A DNA stretch of 64,000 nt from NCBI RefSeq assembly GCF_003951285.1, contig NZ_RXFQ01000004.1, positions 124,001 through 188,000 on the forward strand, in the 5' to 3' direction. Made by a program: the position numbers and the translations under genes. The DNA comes from Variovorax beijingensis (GTDB taxonomy: Bacteria; Pseudomonadota; Gammaproteobacteria; Burkholderiales; Burkholderiaceae_C). Below, piece after piece: positions 6,274-21,200 of the stretch; position 1 is the first letter of the stretch; each line of letters opens with the position of its first letter. The notes under the pieces are model-generated. The model did no database searches, was not told where the DNA came from, and worked only from the letters and a program-made list of their open reading frames with translations.

Positions 6274-9200
6274 ATGGTAGCGATCGTCAGCGGCAACAGC
6301 CTCGGATTGAGTTTGGCGTCCTTGGCCACCCTCGGGCAGCGCGGCACCCAGGGGACTGCCGGCCAGGGCCGCAATGGCGAGCAGGCCTTCGTCAACATCG
6401 CCAACGGCAACCTGGTGCTGCAGGACTTCGACGACAAGCTGGTCGGGCGGGGCCTGGACATCCAGGCCGTGCGCACCTACAACAGCCAGGGCCTGCTGAA
6501 CGACGACAACGCGGACAACTGGATCGTGGGCGCCTATGGCCAGCGGGTCCAGCTCGCGGGCACGGTCGCAGCCGCCGGCAGCACCCTGACGCGCACCGAT
6601 CGCGACGGCGCGAGCGCCACCTACACCTGGGACGTCGCGCGCAGCCTCTATGTCAGCCCGGCCGGTGCCGGCGCGTTCGACACCATCGCCTACGACTCCG
6701 CGGCGCTGCGGTTCACCTGGACCGACGGCAGCACGGGCCTGCTGGAGCGCTACGAGTCCACCGGCCAGGGCCGCCTTCTGCTGGCAAGCGACCCCGCCGG
6801 CAACACGCTGACCTACGCCTACAACACCAACGGCACGCTGCAGAGCATGGTCGACGCCAATGGCGAGACGACCTACTTCGACTACACCGGCACCAACCTC
6901 ACGCAGATCCGCACTGTGGCCAGCGCGGCCAACGGCGGTGCCGCGCTCACGCGCGTGCGCTATGCCTACGACAGCGCCAACCGGCTCTCGACCGTCACGG
7001 TCGATCTCAGCCCCGAAGACAACAGCATTGCCGACGGCCAGACCTACGTCACCACCTACACCTACGACGGCACGAGCAAGCGCGTCGCCTCGGTCACCCA
7101 GAAAGACGGCACGAGCCTGGCCTTCACCTATGTGCTGGTCGGGGCCGACTACCGCGTTGCGACGGTCAAGGACGGACTGGGCCAGACCACCAGCTACACG
7201 TACGACACCACGGCGCGCAGCACAACAGTCACCGACCCGCTGGGCCTGGTCAGCGTCTACAGCTACGACGCTGCCGGACAACTGACCCAGATCAAGGCCC
7301 CGCCGGTGGGCGGCGTGTCGCAGCTCACGCTGTTCAGCTATGACGCCAGCGGCAACGTCACCCTGGTCACGGACCCGCAGGGCTTTGCGGTGACGATGCA
7401 GTACGACGCCTACGGCAACCAGACGCTGCAACGCGACGCCGCGGGCAACACGGTCACCCGCACCTTCGACGCACGCAACCAACTGCTCACCGAGACGGTC
7501 TACCTTGCGCCCGATCCGGATGGTGCCGGCACCGCGCAGCCGAGCCAGCCTGCCACGACGCGCTACGTGTACGACAGCACGGGCAAGAACCAGCTGAGAT
7601 TCGTGCTGAGCCCGGAGGGCCGGGTCACCGAATACCGCTACGACAGCTACGGCCAGCGCACGTCCGCACTCCAGTACGCGGCCGGCAAGTACGATGTCTC
7701 GGCACTCGGCACCGCCGCCGCGCCGACCGAGGCCGTGCTGGCCACCTGGAGCGCCGCGCAGGACCGCACCCAGGCGAGCCGCACCGACACGGTCTATGAC
7801 GCGCGGGGCCAGGTGCAGAAGAACACTGTCTTCAGCAAGGTCGATGCCGCCGGCAACGGCATTGCCGATGGCAGCCAGTCGGTCACGCAGTACGTCTACG
7901 ACCGTGCCGGACTGCTGCTCAGCAGCATCAGCGCCACGGCCGGCACCACCCAGTACACCTATGACGGCAAGGGCCGGCAGCTCTCGGCGCAGAACGCGCT
8001 GAGCCAGACCACGCTCACCAGCTACGACGATGCGAACAACAAGACCGTGGTCACCCTGGCCAATGGCCTGACCACGACCAGCGCCTACGACAAGAACGGC
8101 CGCCTGGTGAGCGTGACCCAGGGCTCCGCGCTGAACGCGAATCTGGGCACCACCACCAACTACTACGACAAGAGCGGACGCCTCTACCAGCAGGTCGACC
8201 CCACGGGTGCGCGCACGGGACGCCTCTATGACGAGGCGGGGCGCCTGGTTGCCGAGATCGACGGCAACAACCGGGTGACCGAATACGTCTACGACAAGAA
8301 CAACCAGCTCACCCAGAAGATCGTCTACGCCACGGCAGCCAACGCACCTGCGGTCACGGCCTACTTCACCGACCCGAACAGCGCGCCGGTCAACCGGTTG
8401 AGCGCCATCCGGCCTGCCAGCAGCGCGTCCGACCAGAAGTCCTGGCGCGTCTACGACAGCGCCGGGCGGCTCGCCCGAACGATCGATGCGGCTGGCGCAG
8501 TCACCGACCTGCGCTATGACGGTGGGTCGCGCCTCGTGGGCACCACGCAATACAGCCAGCTCATCGCCACGGCCACCCTTGGCACGGCACCAACGCTTGC
8601 CACAACCGCACCAACGGCCAATGCCGCCAGCGACCGGGTCACACGCCGCTTCTACGACAACGACGGGCTGCTGCTGGCCACCCTCGATGCGGAGGGCTAC
8701 CTGACGGAGTCGCGCTACGACGCCGAGGGCCGCCTGGTCACGCAGGTTTCCTACGCAACGGCCACCGCCGCCGCCCTGCGCGCGACCGGCACGCTCGCGC
8801 AACTGATTCCGGCAGCGAATGCGCAGGACCAGACTTCGCGCTGGCTCTACGACGCCCAGGGCCGGGTCCTGGCGCAGATCGACGCCGAAGGCCACATGAC
8901 CGAGAACGTGTACGACGGCAACGGCAACGTCGCGTCTTCCACGCGCTATGTGGTCCGCGTCGATGCCACCCTGCTCTCGCAGATGACAACGGCCACCACG
9001 GTGGCGGCGCTGCGCCCGGCTTCCAGTGCCGGGTTCCAGACGACCGCGATCGTCTACGACAAGCTCAACCGTGTCACGCAGCGCACGAACCATGAGGGAA
9101 CCGTCTCCCGCTACGAGTACGACAGCGCCGGCAACCTGGTGAAGACCACCAATGCCGTCGGCACGACCGAAGTCCAGACGATCAACGCGCGCTACGACCT

Positions 9201-12200
9201 CCAGGGGCGCCTTACGGGCGAACTCACCGCCGAAGGCGGCGCGCTGCTCGTCGCCGGCCAGACCCAGGCACAGATCGATGCCGTCTGGTCGCAATACGGG
9301 CTCACGCATGCGTACGACGCGGCCGGCCGGCGCCTCGGCACCACCGATGCCTACGGCAACAGAACGCTGTTCTTCTACGACCTGAACGGACGCCTCACCC
9401 ACAGCGTCAACGCGCTCGGAGAAGTGACCGAGCAGCAGTACGACACGCTGGGCCAGCTCAGCGCGACCATCCGCTACGGCACCCGGCTCGGCAGCACGGC
9501 CGGCCTGGCCGGCGGGCTGGTCACCGCGGCGCTGGCGACCGCAATCGACGGCATCAGGAATGCCGCGCTCGACAGCAAGCAGAGCTTCACCTACGCGGTC
9601 ACCGGAAAACTCGCGAGCAGCACCGACGAACTCGGCAATCTCACCCAGTCCAGCTACAACGCCTTCGGCGACCTGACCGGCCGCACGCAGGCGCTCGGAG
9701 GCGGGTCGCAACTGGTCCAGTCGATGTCGGTGGACCGCCGCGGCCTGGTCACGGGCACGGTGCAGGACGCGTCGGGCATCAACGCCATCACGAGTGCCAT
9801 CTACGACGCATTCGGACGGCTCACGCGCAGCACCGACGCGAACGGCAACGTTCGCCAGCAGAGCTTCGACCGGCTCGGCCGCACGATCACCACGACCGAT
9901 GCGCTCTCGGGCGTGCGCTCCACCAGCTACGACGCCTTCGACCGCGTGATGACCCAGACCGACGCGCTCGGGCGGGTCACGACCTACACCTACGACAAGA
10001 CGCTGCGGCGCGTCGTGATCAAGACGCCGGAGAACATCAGCGTTGCCACGGTGTATACGCGCCTCGGCCAGAAGCAGACCGTGGTCGACGGCAACGGCAA
10101 CACGACGAGCTACAGCTACGACAGGAACGGCAACCTGCTGAGCACCGCCACCGCGCTGGCGACCGCCACCAGCAGCTATGACCGGTCGGGCCGCCTGTCG
10201 CAAACGAGGGACGCCAACGGCAACGTCGTGACGCTCGCCTATGACGCGGCCAACCGGCTGCTCACGCGCACCGTCGACCCAACCGGCCTCGCCCTGGCCA
10301 CCACCTACAAGTACGACGCCAAGGGCCGGCAGATCGAAGTCACCGATCCCAACGGAACGCTCACGCGCATCGTCTACGACCTCAAGGGACAGGTGACCAG
10401 CCAGGCCATCGATCCCGCGGGCCTGAACCTCGTCACGCAGTACACCTATGACGCTGCCGGCCACACGCTCACGGTCGTCAATCCGAACGGCGCCACCACC
10501 CAGTACAGCTACGACAAGCTGGGCCGGCGCACCCAGGAGCGCATCGATCCCGCCGGGCTGAACATCACCCGCAGCTACGCCTACGACAAGAACGGCAACC
10601 TCACCAGCAGCACCGGCGCGAATGGCCAGGTGACCCGCTACGCCTACGACGCCGAGAACAGGCTGGCGTACACGCTCGATCCGGTGGGCGGCCTGCAGCG
10701 CATCCGCTACGACGCCGAGGGCCGCGTCGTCCAGACCATCGGATACGCAACCGCCATCGACGCGACGGGCTTGCCGGCGGCGCCGACCATTGCGCAGCTC
10801 GATGCCAAGGTGGTGGTCAACGCCGCGCGCGACAGCGTCGAGCACCGCGTGCTCGACAAGGACGGCCGCCAGGTGGCCACCGTCAACGGCCTCGGCGAAG
10901 TGGTCAAGTACACCTATGACGCCAATGGCAACGTGATCGAACGCGTGGCTTATGCCAACCGCATCGTCATGGCCAGTTGGACCGCAGGCACGGTGCCCGC
11001 GCCCACCGCCGATGCTGCGCGCGACCTGCGCCTGCGCTCGGTCTACGACCAGCTCAACCGCGCCATCTATACGATCGACGGCGTGGGCGCGGTCAAGCGC
11101 ACGTTCTACGATGCCAAGGGCAACGTCGTCGAGCGCATCGCCTACGCGGTCCCCGTGCCCGTCGCCACGGCCGCCACCGCCGCAGCGCTGGCAGCGGCTG
11201 TCGCGCTGGCCACCAACCCGCAGCAAGCGGGCAGCAACCTGCTCACGCAGAGCGAGTTTGCCAATGGCGTAGGCGACGCGTCGGCAAGAGGCGGTGCCGC
11301 GACGGCCGCTGCGATGACCGGGTTCGCAGGCGCAATCCGGCTTGCGTCCGACACGGTCAGCAGCTATGCCTACAAGTCGTTCACAACGATTCCCGGTGAG
11401 ACCTACACGCTGTCGGTAATTGTGGAGATGGAGGATGGTCAGCCGCCATCTTTTGCGAATGCATCCGCCTCGAGCGCCGCAAATTCGTTTGGACTCGCGC
11501 TCTTCTCGGGCGCGACCAATCCGACCAACTATGCTGTGCAGAACCTCGGCGGTGGGCGTTATCGCGTGTCGGTCACTGGCGTAGCACCGGCGCCGGGGGC
11601 GCACTCGTACTCGGTGGTTTACTTCGGTGCCATCAAATATGCCGGAAACGACACCCGCGCCTTCCGCGTAAGCGGCTACCAGCTCGACCAAGCCAACGCC
11701 GCCAGCACCTACACCCCGACCACCACCACACCCGTCGCCCATGTGGCGAGCGGCACACGCGAGCGATTCATCTACGACCGCGCGGACCGGCTCATCTGGC
11801 TCGCAGACGGCGTGGGTGCGGTCACCAAGCAGGTCTACGACAAGAACGGCAACCTGCTCAAGACGGTCCAGTACGCCACCGCAATCTCGGGCGGCATGGT
11901 CCCGTCTTCCGTCGCAGCCTCCGCCGGCGACCGCATCACCGACCGGGTGTACGACCAGGCCAATCGCCAGACCTTCGTGATCGATGCCACGGGGGCACTG
12001 ACCGAAGCGGTCTACGACAAGAACGGCAACGTCACCACGCGCTACAGCTATGCCACGCGCATTGCCGTGCCCACGGCCGCCAGCAAGCTGACCGAAGCGC
12101 AGGCGAAGGCGGCGCGCGTCTACGACTACGCGGGCGCCGACCGCGTGGAGCGCGCCGCGTTCGACGCGGCAGACCGCAAGATCCTCGGCGTCGATGCCAC

Positions 12201-15200
12201 CGGCGCGGTCACCGAGACGAGCTTCGACGCCGCCGGCAATGCGGTTCGCAGCACCAGCTACGCAACGCTGGTCAATCTCACCTCGCTGCAGGGCAACTGG
12301 ACGGCCAGCGCCACCACCCTGCGTGCCCTGATCACCGCAAACACGGCTACCGACCGGGTCGTGAAGCGCAGCTTCGACGCGGCCGGCCGCCTGGCCTACA
12401 GCGTCGATCCCATGGGCTTCGTCACGCGCACGGCCTACGACGGCCTGAGCCGCATCGTCCAGACCACGGAATACTCGCTGGCGATTCCCGCCGCCACGGC
12501 CAACACCGCCGAGGCCATTGCCGCGGCCATCGTGCTGCAGGCGGCGCAGGACCGCACCAACAGCTTCACCTACGACGCCGCAAGCCGGCTGCTCAGCAGC
12601 ATCGACGCCCTCGGCCTCACCGAAAGCTACGGCTACAACGGCCTCGGACAGAAGGTCACCTTCACCAACAGGAAGGGTTCCGTCTGGACCTACGCCTACG
12701 ATGCGGGCGGGCGGCTGACGAAGGAGACCTCGCCCGCTGTCGAGGTCACCACCGTGATTCCCGACGCCAGCGGCAAGCTCGTGGTCGACCCGACCCGTTC
12801 GGGCAGCGCCGGCATCGTGACCCAGATGACGTACGACGCGCTGGGCAACCTGACGTCGCGCACGGAGGCGGTCGGACGCGCCGAGCAGCGCACCACCAGC
12901 TACGAATACGATGCCGTCGGCCACCAGGTCCGGGTGATCTACCCGCCCGTCGGCGTCTACAACCCGGCGGGCGACGCCCTCACGACCAATGGGGCCGGCG
13001 GCCTGGCCAGCCGCACCGAGCTGACCAGGACGCTCGACACCCTGACGACCTACAACGTCTTCGGCGAGGCGATCGCCAACCGCGACGTGGCAGGCAGCTT
13101 CAGCTACAAGACCTACGATCTTCTCGGCCGGGTCGGCTACGAGGTCGATGCACTGGGCTTCGTCACGGGCTACCAGTACAACGCATGGGGCGAGGTCACC
13201 GAGCTCAAGCGCTTTGGCGTCGGGACCACGCTCACCAGCGGCAATCCCGCAAGCCTGAGCGCCGCCCAGGTCAGCGCCGCGGTCAATGCCGCGGGCGTGA
13301 ATCACGGCGCCGACCGCACGCTCACCACCTCGTACGACCGGGCCGGCCGCGCGGCCAAGGTCGTCGAATCGTCGGCCTATACCTACGACTCCTCCGCAGC
13401 GCTGGGCGCGCAGTACGCCACGGCAGGCCGCACGACCGTCAACACCTACAACGCCTTCGGCGACCTCACGCGCATCGGCCTGCTCAAGAATGCCGGGCAG
13501 AACACCTGGGTCTACACCAACAACTACTACAACCAGAAGAGCCAGCAGGTCGCAAGCGTCGACGCGCTGGGCTACCTGACGACCCAGGCCTTCGACGGCG
13601 CGGGCAACATGACGGTGCGCACCGAGTTTGCCAAGGCCGTCGCGGCATGGAACCCGGCCAGCGCGCCCGCCGCGGTGCCCACGGCAGTGGCGGATGCCGC
13701 CAACGACCGCCAGACCATCTTTGCGTTCGACCGCGCAGGCCGCAAGACCAGCGAGACCCGCGTCAGCGTGGAATTCAGCGCGAGCAGCAACGGCACCAGC
13801 GCGCGCGCCAACCTCGTCACCAGTTTCGCCTACGACGCGGTCGGCAACCTCACGCGGACAACCGACGCATCGGGCGCCGCCACGTACAGCTACTACGACG
13901 CCCTGGGCCGCGTGCGCGCCACGGCCGCGCCTTCGACGAGCAACGGGCTCCTGACGGCCGTCACCAAGTACCAGCGCGACGCCTACGGCAACGTGGCCGT
14001 CAAGACCGAGACACACGTCTACAAGTCCAGCACCGGCGCCGATGCGCTTGCGGCCCCCGGGCCCACCACGCTCACCCCGGGCCAGAGCCTGACACCCGGC
14101 CAGGGCATCTATTCGCCCGACGGCCGCTACCTGTTCACGCTGCAGACCGACGGCAACCTCGTCGTGTACGACCGCCACGACAACATGCAGGCGTTGTGGA
14201 ACTCGCAGACCGCGGGCAGCGGCGCCGACAAGTTCACCTTTCAGGCCGATGGCAACCTGGTCCTGTTTGCCGGCACCCAGGCCGTCTGGACGATCAACAA
14301 GGCTGGCCAAGGCGGCACGCAGCTGGTCATGCAGGGCGACGGCAACCTCGTGCTCTACACCGCAAGCAATGCGCCGGTGTGGCATCTGAACGCCACGGAC
14401 AACAACTCGCAGATCAACCCCGACCGCGTCACGTACACCCAGTACGACAAGCTCGGCCACGCCACGCAGAGCACGGACGCCGCGGGCTTCAACCACTACA
14501 GCTCCTACGACGCCCTGGGCAACATCGCCAAGGAATGGCAGCTGGTCACCGACGGCGACAACGTCTCGAGCACCCTCTTTCGCGCCTACCAGTACGACAA
14601 GCTCGGACAGCAGACGCACGTCATCGACCCGGCCTCCAGGAGCAAGGTCAGCGGCGGAACGGTCACCATCGTCACGCAGGCACAGGCCGGGCTCGTCGAC
14701 ACGGCCATGGAGTACAACGCCTTCGGCGAAATGACTGCCAAGGGCGTGGGCGGCGGGCGCCAGGAATACTTCGACTACGACAATGCCGGCCGCGTCTGGC
14801 GGACCAATTCGGGCGACGGCGTCGACAAGGTTGCGCTGTACGACCTCCTGGGCAACCAGACCGCCCAGATCACCAGCTACGGCACGGCCTCGGGCAATGC
14901 GGACCTGCGCGCCTTCACCAACCCCGACTCGGTGGCCGTGGCCGACCTGCGCCGCACCGACACGATCTACGACGTGCTCGGCCGCGTCACCTCGACCATC
15001 GCTCCCCGGCGCAGCGAATGGACGGGCGGCGCCCAGATCAGCCGCCTGTTCAGCCAGGGCTCCGTCGCCGGGTCGAGCAACCCGACCCGCGACGAGAGCG
15101 GCATGGTCAACGGACGCTCGGGCACGAACACGGTCAGCCTCGCCTGGTCGCCGGTGCGCAGCCTCGGCAGCGGCGACATCAAGGTCGTCATGCAGTACAC

Positions 15201-18200
15201 GACCCAGGTCTATCCGCTGACCCCGCCGGTGCTGGACGCCAACGGCAATCCGGTCACGACCGACGAATCGGGCAACCCCTTGCCTCCGCCACAGATGGCC
15301 GGCGGCCAGACTCGCGAGCAGACCCGCATCGTCACCAATGCGGCGGAGAACACCAACAGCCTCACGATGACCTGGGAGGACGCCTGGAACGACGCGAACG
15401 GCGGCATCGGGCGCGTCACAAAGCTGACCATCTACAAGAAGGATGTGTACGGCAACTGGCAGCCCGTCATCACCGAGGGATCGCTGGGCTACAGCGGCCA
15501 GGTCATCGACGTCGATGCGCCGGACGACCTCAGCACCAGCATGCGCATGCAGATCCGTCCGGCAGGCAGCGCCGGCGACACGGGCTGGGTCGATGCGCCT
15601 CTGCTGAACTTCGGCGACCTGCTGCGCTACAACGCCAGCGCCCTGCCGCCGGGCAGCTACCAGTACCGCGTGACGCAGACCACCACGGCCGGCGTGGCCA
15701 GCGTCACTGCCAGCGGCACCGTGACCCTGACCTCGCCGCCGCTGTCTCTCATCAGCGTTCCGATGGCCTTCTACCAGATGGGGCCCGCGAGCGGCGGCCT
15801 GTTCACCTGGTCATCGCCCGGCACATCCGTGGAGCAGGTCTTCCGCTACCGGCTGGCCGGCAGCACGGGCGCCTGGATAACGCAGCCCGTCGCAGCCCGG
15901 GGCAACGGCAGGGACGGCGTGGATGTCACGGCGCTGGCCGCGGGCACCTACGACTACGAACTGCTCTGGACCCATGCGGGCGAAGGCGTGCCGTACGCCC
16001 ACGCAACGGGCCAGATCGCCTCGAGCGGAATCACGCCTCCGAGATGGGTCCCGCCGGTCAACCTGCCGGTGATCACCGGCGCCGCGATACGCACCGTCGG
16101 CACCGGCGGCAATGACGAATCGGGCGCCCCGATCGGCACCCCGCTCACGGTCATCGAGTGGCCCTACTCGTCCGTCCTCAACGCCGGCAACGGCGTGACC
16201 TTCCAGTACCGGCCGGTGGGCGGCAGCGCCTGGAGTTCGCTGCCCGTGGTCAACCTGGCCGGCAGCAACGAGTCGAGTTTCCCGATCGGCGCGCAGCGGG
16301 TCGACATCACCAACCTCGCCGCCGGACGCTACGAATACCGCATTCTGGCAACGCTCACCTCGGGTACAACCACGCAATCGGTCGGCCAGGCAACGGGCAT
16401 CCTGGACAACCAGAAAACGCCCATCATGGAAACGCGCTCGGGCGTGAACGTGGTGCCGTACCTGGTCCAGGTCGGATCCGATCCGATCTACTCGCTCGAC
16501 GAGAACGGCAACATCATCTACGAGACGGTCTGGGAAACGCAGTACCAGACCCGAACCGATCCGGTCTACGGGTGGGTGCAGGTGCCGCGCACCGAGGCCT
16601 ACCAGGTGGCGGTGCAAGGCCCGCCCCAGACAACCACCGACGAGTCGGGCAACGTCGTCGTCGTGCGGGATGCGTGGGGCAACATCCAGTACACCACCGT
16701 CTACGAGACGCGCTATCGAACCGTCTACGACAACTACCTGGTCATCACCGGCTGGCAGAACGTGACCTACCCGGTCCAGGTTCCGGTGCAGAAGCCCATC
16801 ATCCTCGGCTACCAGCCTCGGTATGAAACCCGCTACCAGTACGTGCCCTACACCTACGAGGTGCAGGTCGGCACGACGGCGCCATCGGTCCAGGACAACA
16901 CCCCGCCCTACACGGCGGGCTACTGGGTGCCGCTCATTCCCGCGCTCTTTGCCTCGAGCACCACCACGGTGGCGGGCAGCGCGGCGGTCAGCCAGAACAA
17001 CACCAACGGCGCCGACGCGGTACAGACGCCGGCCACGCAGGGCACCAGCAGCTCGCCGCGTCCCGTGGTCAACCAGAACACCGACCGCTGGGGCAACGTG
17101 GTCTCGATCAGCGACCCGCGCTCGGCCGGCTGGGTCACCACCTACCGCTACAACGCCAACAATCAGCTCATCGAGCAGAAACAGACCGACGCCAACGGCG
17201 TCCAGGGCACCTCGGGCGCCGCCGTGACCCAGCTGTTCTACGACAAGATGGGACGCCAGGTGGCCGTCAAGGATGCCAACGGCAAGATCCAGGGCCAGGT
17301 CTACGACGCGCGCGGCAACCTCGTGCAGGAGCTGCATGCCGACGGCGGCGTGATCCGCAACAGCTACAACGTCTTCGGCGACAAGGTCTCGGCCACCGAC
17401 GCGCTCGCGAGCAACCCCACCCTCACCCGCTTCGCCTACGACAACCTGGGCCGCCTGCTCACCACCACGCGCGGCGTGGTGCAGGTCTTCAACGCCAACA
17501 CGGCCAACAACATCCCGCAGCTGGTCGACACCCGGGCCATCGTCGAGTCCAGCACCTGGGACCAGGCCGGCCGCAAGCTCAGCCAGACCAATGGCAACGG
17601 AGAGACCATCCGCTACGCCTACGACCTGCAGGGCCGCGTGGTGCGCACCATCCAGCCCATGGGCCAGAGCACCAAGACGGCCTACGACGCGCTGGGCAAC
17701 AAGATCGCCGAGGTCGACGGCAACGGCTACATGGCCACCTGGAGCTACAGCTACTTCGGCAAGGTGCTCACGCACACCGACTTCGGCGGCCGTGCCTACA
17801 CCTACACCTACGACAAGGCCGGCCAGCTCACCTTCGACAGCGGCGCCAACCGCGAGTACACCTACAACATCGAAGGCCTGCTGGCGCGCACCTACGACCG
17901 CACCACGGGCCAGGACGCCCGCTACGAGTACGACCTGGCCGGCAACCGCGTGCGCGAGTGGTTCGCCCAGGGCGGCGTGGTCTACAAGGACAACCACATC
18001 GCCTACGACGCCCTGGGCCGCATGCGCTGGGTGGCCGACGGGCGCGCGTTCGTGAACATCGAGTACGACAAGGTCGGCAACCGCACCCGCATCAAGACCC
18101 ACGTGCTCGACCAGGACACCAGCCTGGACAGCGACCTGTACTTCCAGTACGACGCGATGAACCGCCAGACGGTGGTCAACGCGGTCGATGCCGCCGGCAA

Positions 18201-21200
18201 CCTGGGCGGCCAGGGCCACCGCATCGCCTACGACCACAACGGCAACCGCACCAGCGACACCTGGTGGGGCAACCGCGTGCTCACGGTGGACGGCCAGAGC
18301 CAGATCGTGGGCTTCGACGAGGCCGGCGCGGCCATCTACAGCACCACCGCCAAGCAGTACGTCACCAGCCAGGGCTACACCACCGAGGCCTACCGCTACG
18401 ACGCGCTCGCTCGCCTGGCCAGCGTGGTGCGCGACGGCGTGCAGACCGACGTGCGCCTGTACGACGGCGCCAGCCGCGTGGTGCAGACCGGCCCCGCGGG
18501 CACCCTGCCCGTGGGCTATGTCAACGCCCTGCTGGGCACCACCTGGAACGGCCAGACCCTGGCGGGCACGGGCAGCGAGACGCGCATCAGCGCCTACAAC
18601 GCCAACGGCCAGATCACGCGCCAGGACGTGTTCGACAGCCAGAACGCGCGCAAGTACACCATCGGCTACGGCGCGCTGGCCGCGCCGATCGTGCCGGGCA
18701 TGGGCACGGCCGGCGGCTACGACGGCGCGGGCAACCTGCTGGGCTACACGGTGTGGAATTTCCTGGGCCAGAGCAGCGTGACGAACTACGCCAACACCTA
18801 CTCGCGCGCCGAGGGCTACCGCCAGACGGCCACCGTGGGCACGAGCAACGTGACCCTGCCGGGGGGCACGAACTGGTACTACGGCAACGGCAACGAGCTG
18901 ACAGGCGTGGGCGACGTGACGCAGCCGCTGAACAACCGCACGTTCGTGAGCGACATGGAGGGCAACATCCTGTCCTCGCGCTACCTGGCCTCGGGCGAGG
19001 AGCAGCGCCAGCTGGTGGTCAATGGCGAGGTGCTGGGGCAGTACGGGCGCATCCGCGATGCGAACAACCCGAGCGCGCCCAACGGGGTGCCGCTGTTCCA
19101 GACGAAGGCGGAGTTCAATTTCGGGTACCGGCCGATCGATGGGAGCTATCCGTCGGCCAGCCCGGGCACGTACGCGGTGAGCGCGGGCGACACGCTGCAG
19201 AGCATTGCGCGCGGGGCCTATGGCGACGAGGGGCTGTGGTACCTGATCGCGGATGCCAACGGGCTGTCGGGCAATGCGGACCTGAAGTCGGGCCAGGTGC
19301 TGACGATTCCCACCAAGGTGGGGGCGGCGAACAACGCGAACAGCTTCAAGCCGTATGACCCGAGCATGGTGGTGGGGGATACCAATCCGAACATGCCGAT
19401 GCCGCAGGCCAAGGAAGGCGGTGGATGCGGGGGGTTGGGGCAGATCATCGTCGCGGTTGTGGCGGTTGTCGTCGCATTCTTCACCCAGCAGTGGTACTTG
19501 GTGAATGTCGCGGGCTACGGGAGCACCGCTGCTGCGATCGGCGCCGGTGCATACGGCAGCCTGGCGGCCGCCGGGGCTGTGGCCGGTGCGGTCGGTTCGA
19601 TTGCAAGCCAGGTGGTAGGTGTTGCGATTGGCGCGCAGGACAGTTTCAGTTGGAAGGGCGTCGCGCTGGGGGCCATCGGTGGCGGTGTGGCCGGTGGCCT
19701 CAGTGGCGCCGGCTTGCTGCCTCAAACGGAGAGCGCCTTCCTCAACGGTGCGATCCGAGGCGCGGTCAGCAATGCGGCAAGCCAGGGCATTGCGGTGGTC
19801 ACAGGGCTGCAGTCGAAGTTCGACTGGAAGAGCGTCGCGGCCTCCGCCATCGGCGGGGGCGTGGCACAAGGGTTGAATTCGGCCATGGGGTATGACCTCA
19901 AGACCATGCCTTTCGACTTCGGCAAGAGCTTCGTGTCGGGCTTTGGCGGGGCGCTGACTTCGGCAGTGGTTCGCGGGGGCAAGGTCAGTGGCGCCCAGGT
20001 GGCTGCGGATGCCTTCGGGAACATCATCGGCGATAGCCTGGCAGCGGCCAACAGCAGCATTCCAGGCCCGGTCGGTGCCGAAGAAAGGTCGCGCATCATG
20101 GGGTACTTTGCTGACAGGCCGGCCCTAGGCAATTACGGTGCAGCAGCGGGACAGAACCACGGCTTGTCGATGGCCGCAGAACAGCGCTTGCAGACCGGGC
20201 AGACGGTGAGCGATGCGTACGGGCCAGTGAACTCGTTCGATCCGACGGCTGACAGGTTGTCGCTCAGTTCGGGGCCCAATGCCGCCGATTCCATGCGCGT
20301 CTACGTCAAACCCGATGGCACACGCGTCATCGTGATTGGGGACGGCAGCACGCCGGGGTCTGGAGGTGGAAGTATCGGCTCGCGCGGCACTGTCGGACGT
20401 GGCGAACTGTCCAGTTCGGCCATGTATGCAGCTGGTGCAGGCGACATCCGTGAGACGGTGACGCCGATCACGGGCGACGGCGACAACGTGTACATGGACA
20501 GTCGGGGCGTGACCCATGTCGAAAGCCGTCGCATGACCGCAGCTGAGATGGCAGCATTCGATGCTGAAAACGGTCTTGGGCCATTTGGTCCGACGTCCAT
20601 ATCCACAAGCACCGCCACGCCAACAGGCCCGGTCGAAGGTTTCTTTACCTTTAATCCTGCAGGTCGATTCGCCAAGGGCGCGGCCAGCACCGCGTATGAC
20701 GCGTGGACGGCCTTGCCAAGGGCGGTGATTGGTGTGGGCAAACTGGCGGGCGATGCCGTGGGCTATGCCAGCAATGCGCTCTTCCCGCAACGCAGTGTGC
20801 TCACCGGCGAGTCGATTCCATATCAGCCGAGCAGCGGTCTGATTCAGAGCATTCAGCGCAATGGTCTAGCCGGCACGGTGGGCGGTGGCATCGTTGGTAC
20901 AGTGCGCAATGCGCCTGGGATCGGCCTCGTCGGTTCTCTCTATGCTCCAAATCGAGACTGGGGCAACGTAGGGGCGCAGGCTTTCAACACTACAGTGGCC
21001 GGTGCTGGGGCGGTGGCCAGTTTACGCGGGAGTAATACAGTCACGCTCTACAGAGTAGATGACGCAGGCTTTGCGCCGCGCATCTCTGCGGATGGCGCAA
21101 TCCCTGTTGTGACTACCGGTGCAGGAAATGAACGGGCCTTGTTTGTCAACATTGGACAGCCACTCAGGGCTCAAGAGTTTGCATTAATAAATAGAGGTGG

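Noticed and set aside
5007..7343. Long plus-strand frame crossing from the ATP-grasp gene into the Rhs gene
   Set aside because: It is antisense to the ATP-grasp gene and out of frame with the Rhs gene; Rhs motifs appear only in the other plus frame.
6145..14619. An open frame of over 2800 codons on the minus strand opposite the Rhs gene
   Set aside because: It is the antisense shadow of GC-rich YD-repeat coding sequence. The translation is Val/Arg/Gly/Ala-rich without domains, and the plus strand carries clear YD, lectin and LysM motifs.
16821..16880. Possible tandem DNA repeats suggesting a CRISPR or minisatellite
   Set aside because: The repetition is at protein level (Tyr-rich motifs) with variable codons; no constant repeat-spacer pattern exists anywhere in the window.
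15811..19869. A second long minus-strand frame (about 1350 codons) opposite the Rhs gene
   Set aside because: Same antisense effect; composition is His/Val/Arg/Gly-rich and no RBS or domain is seen.
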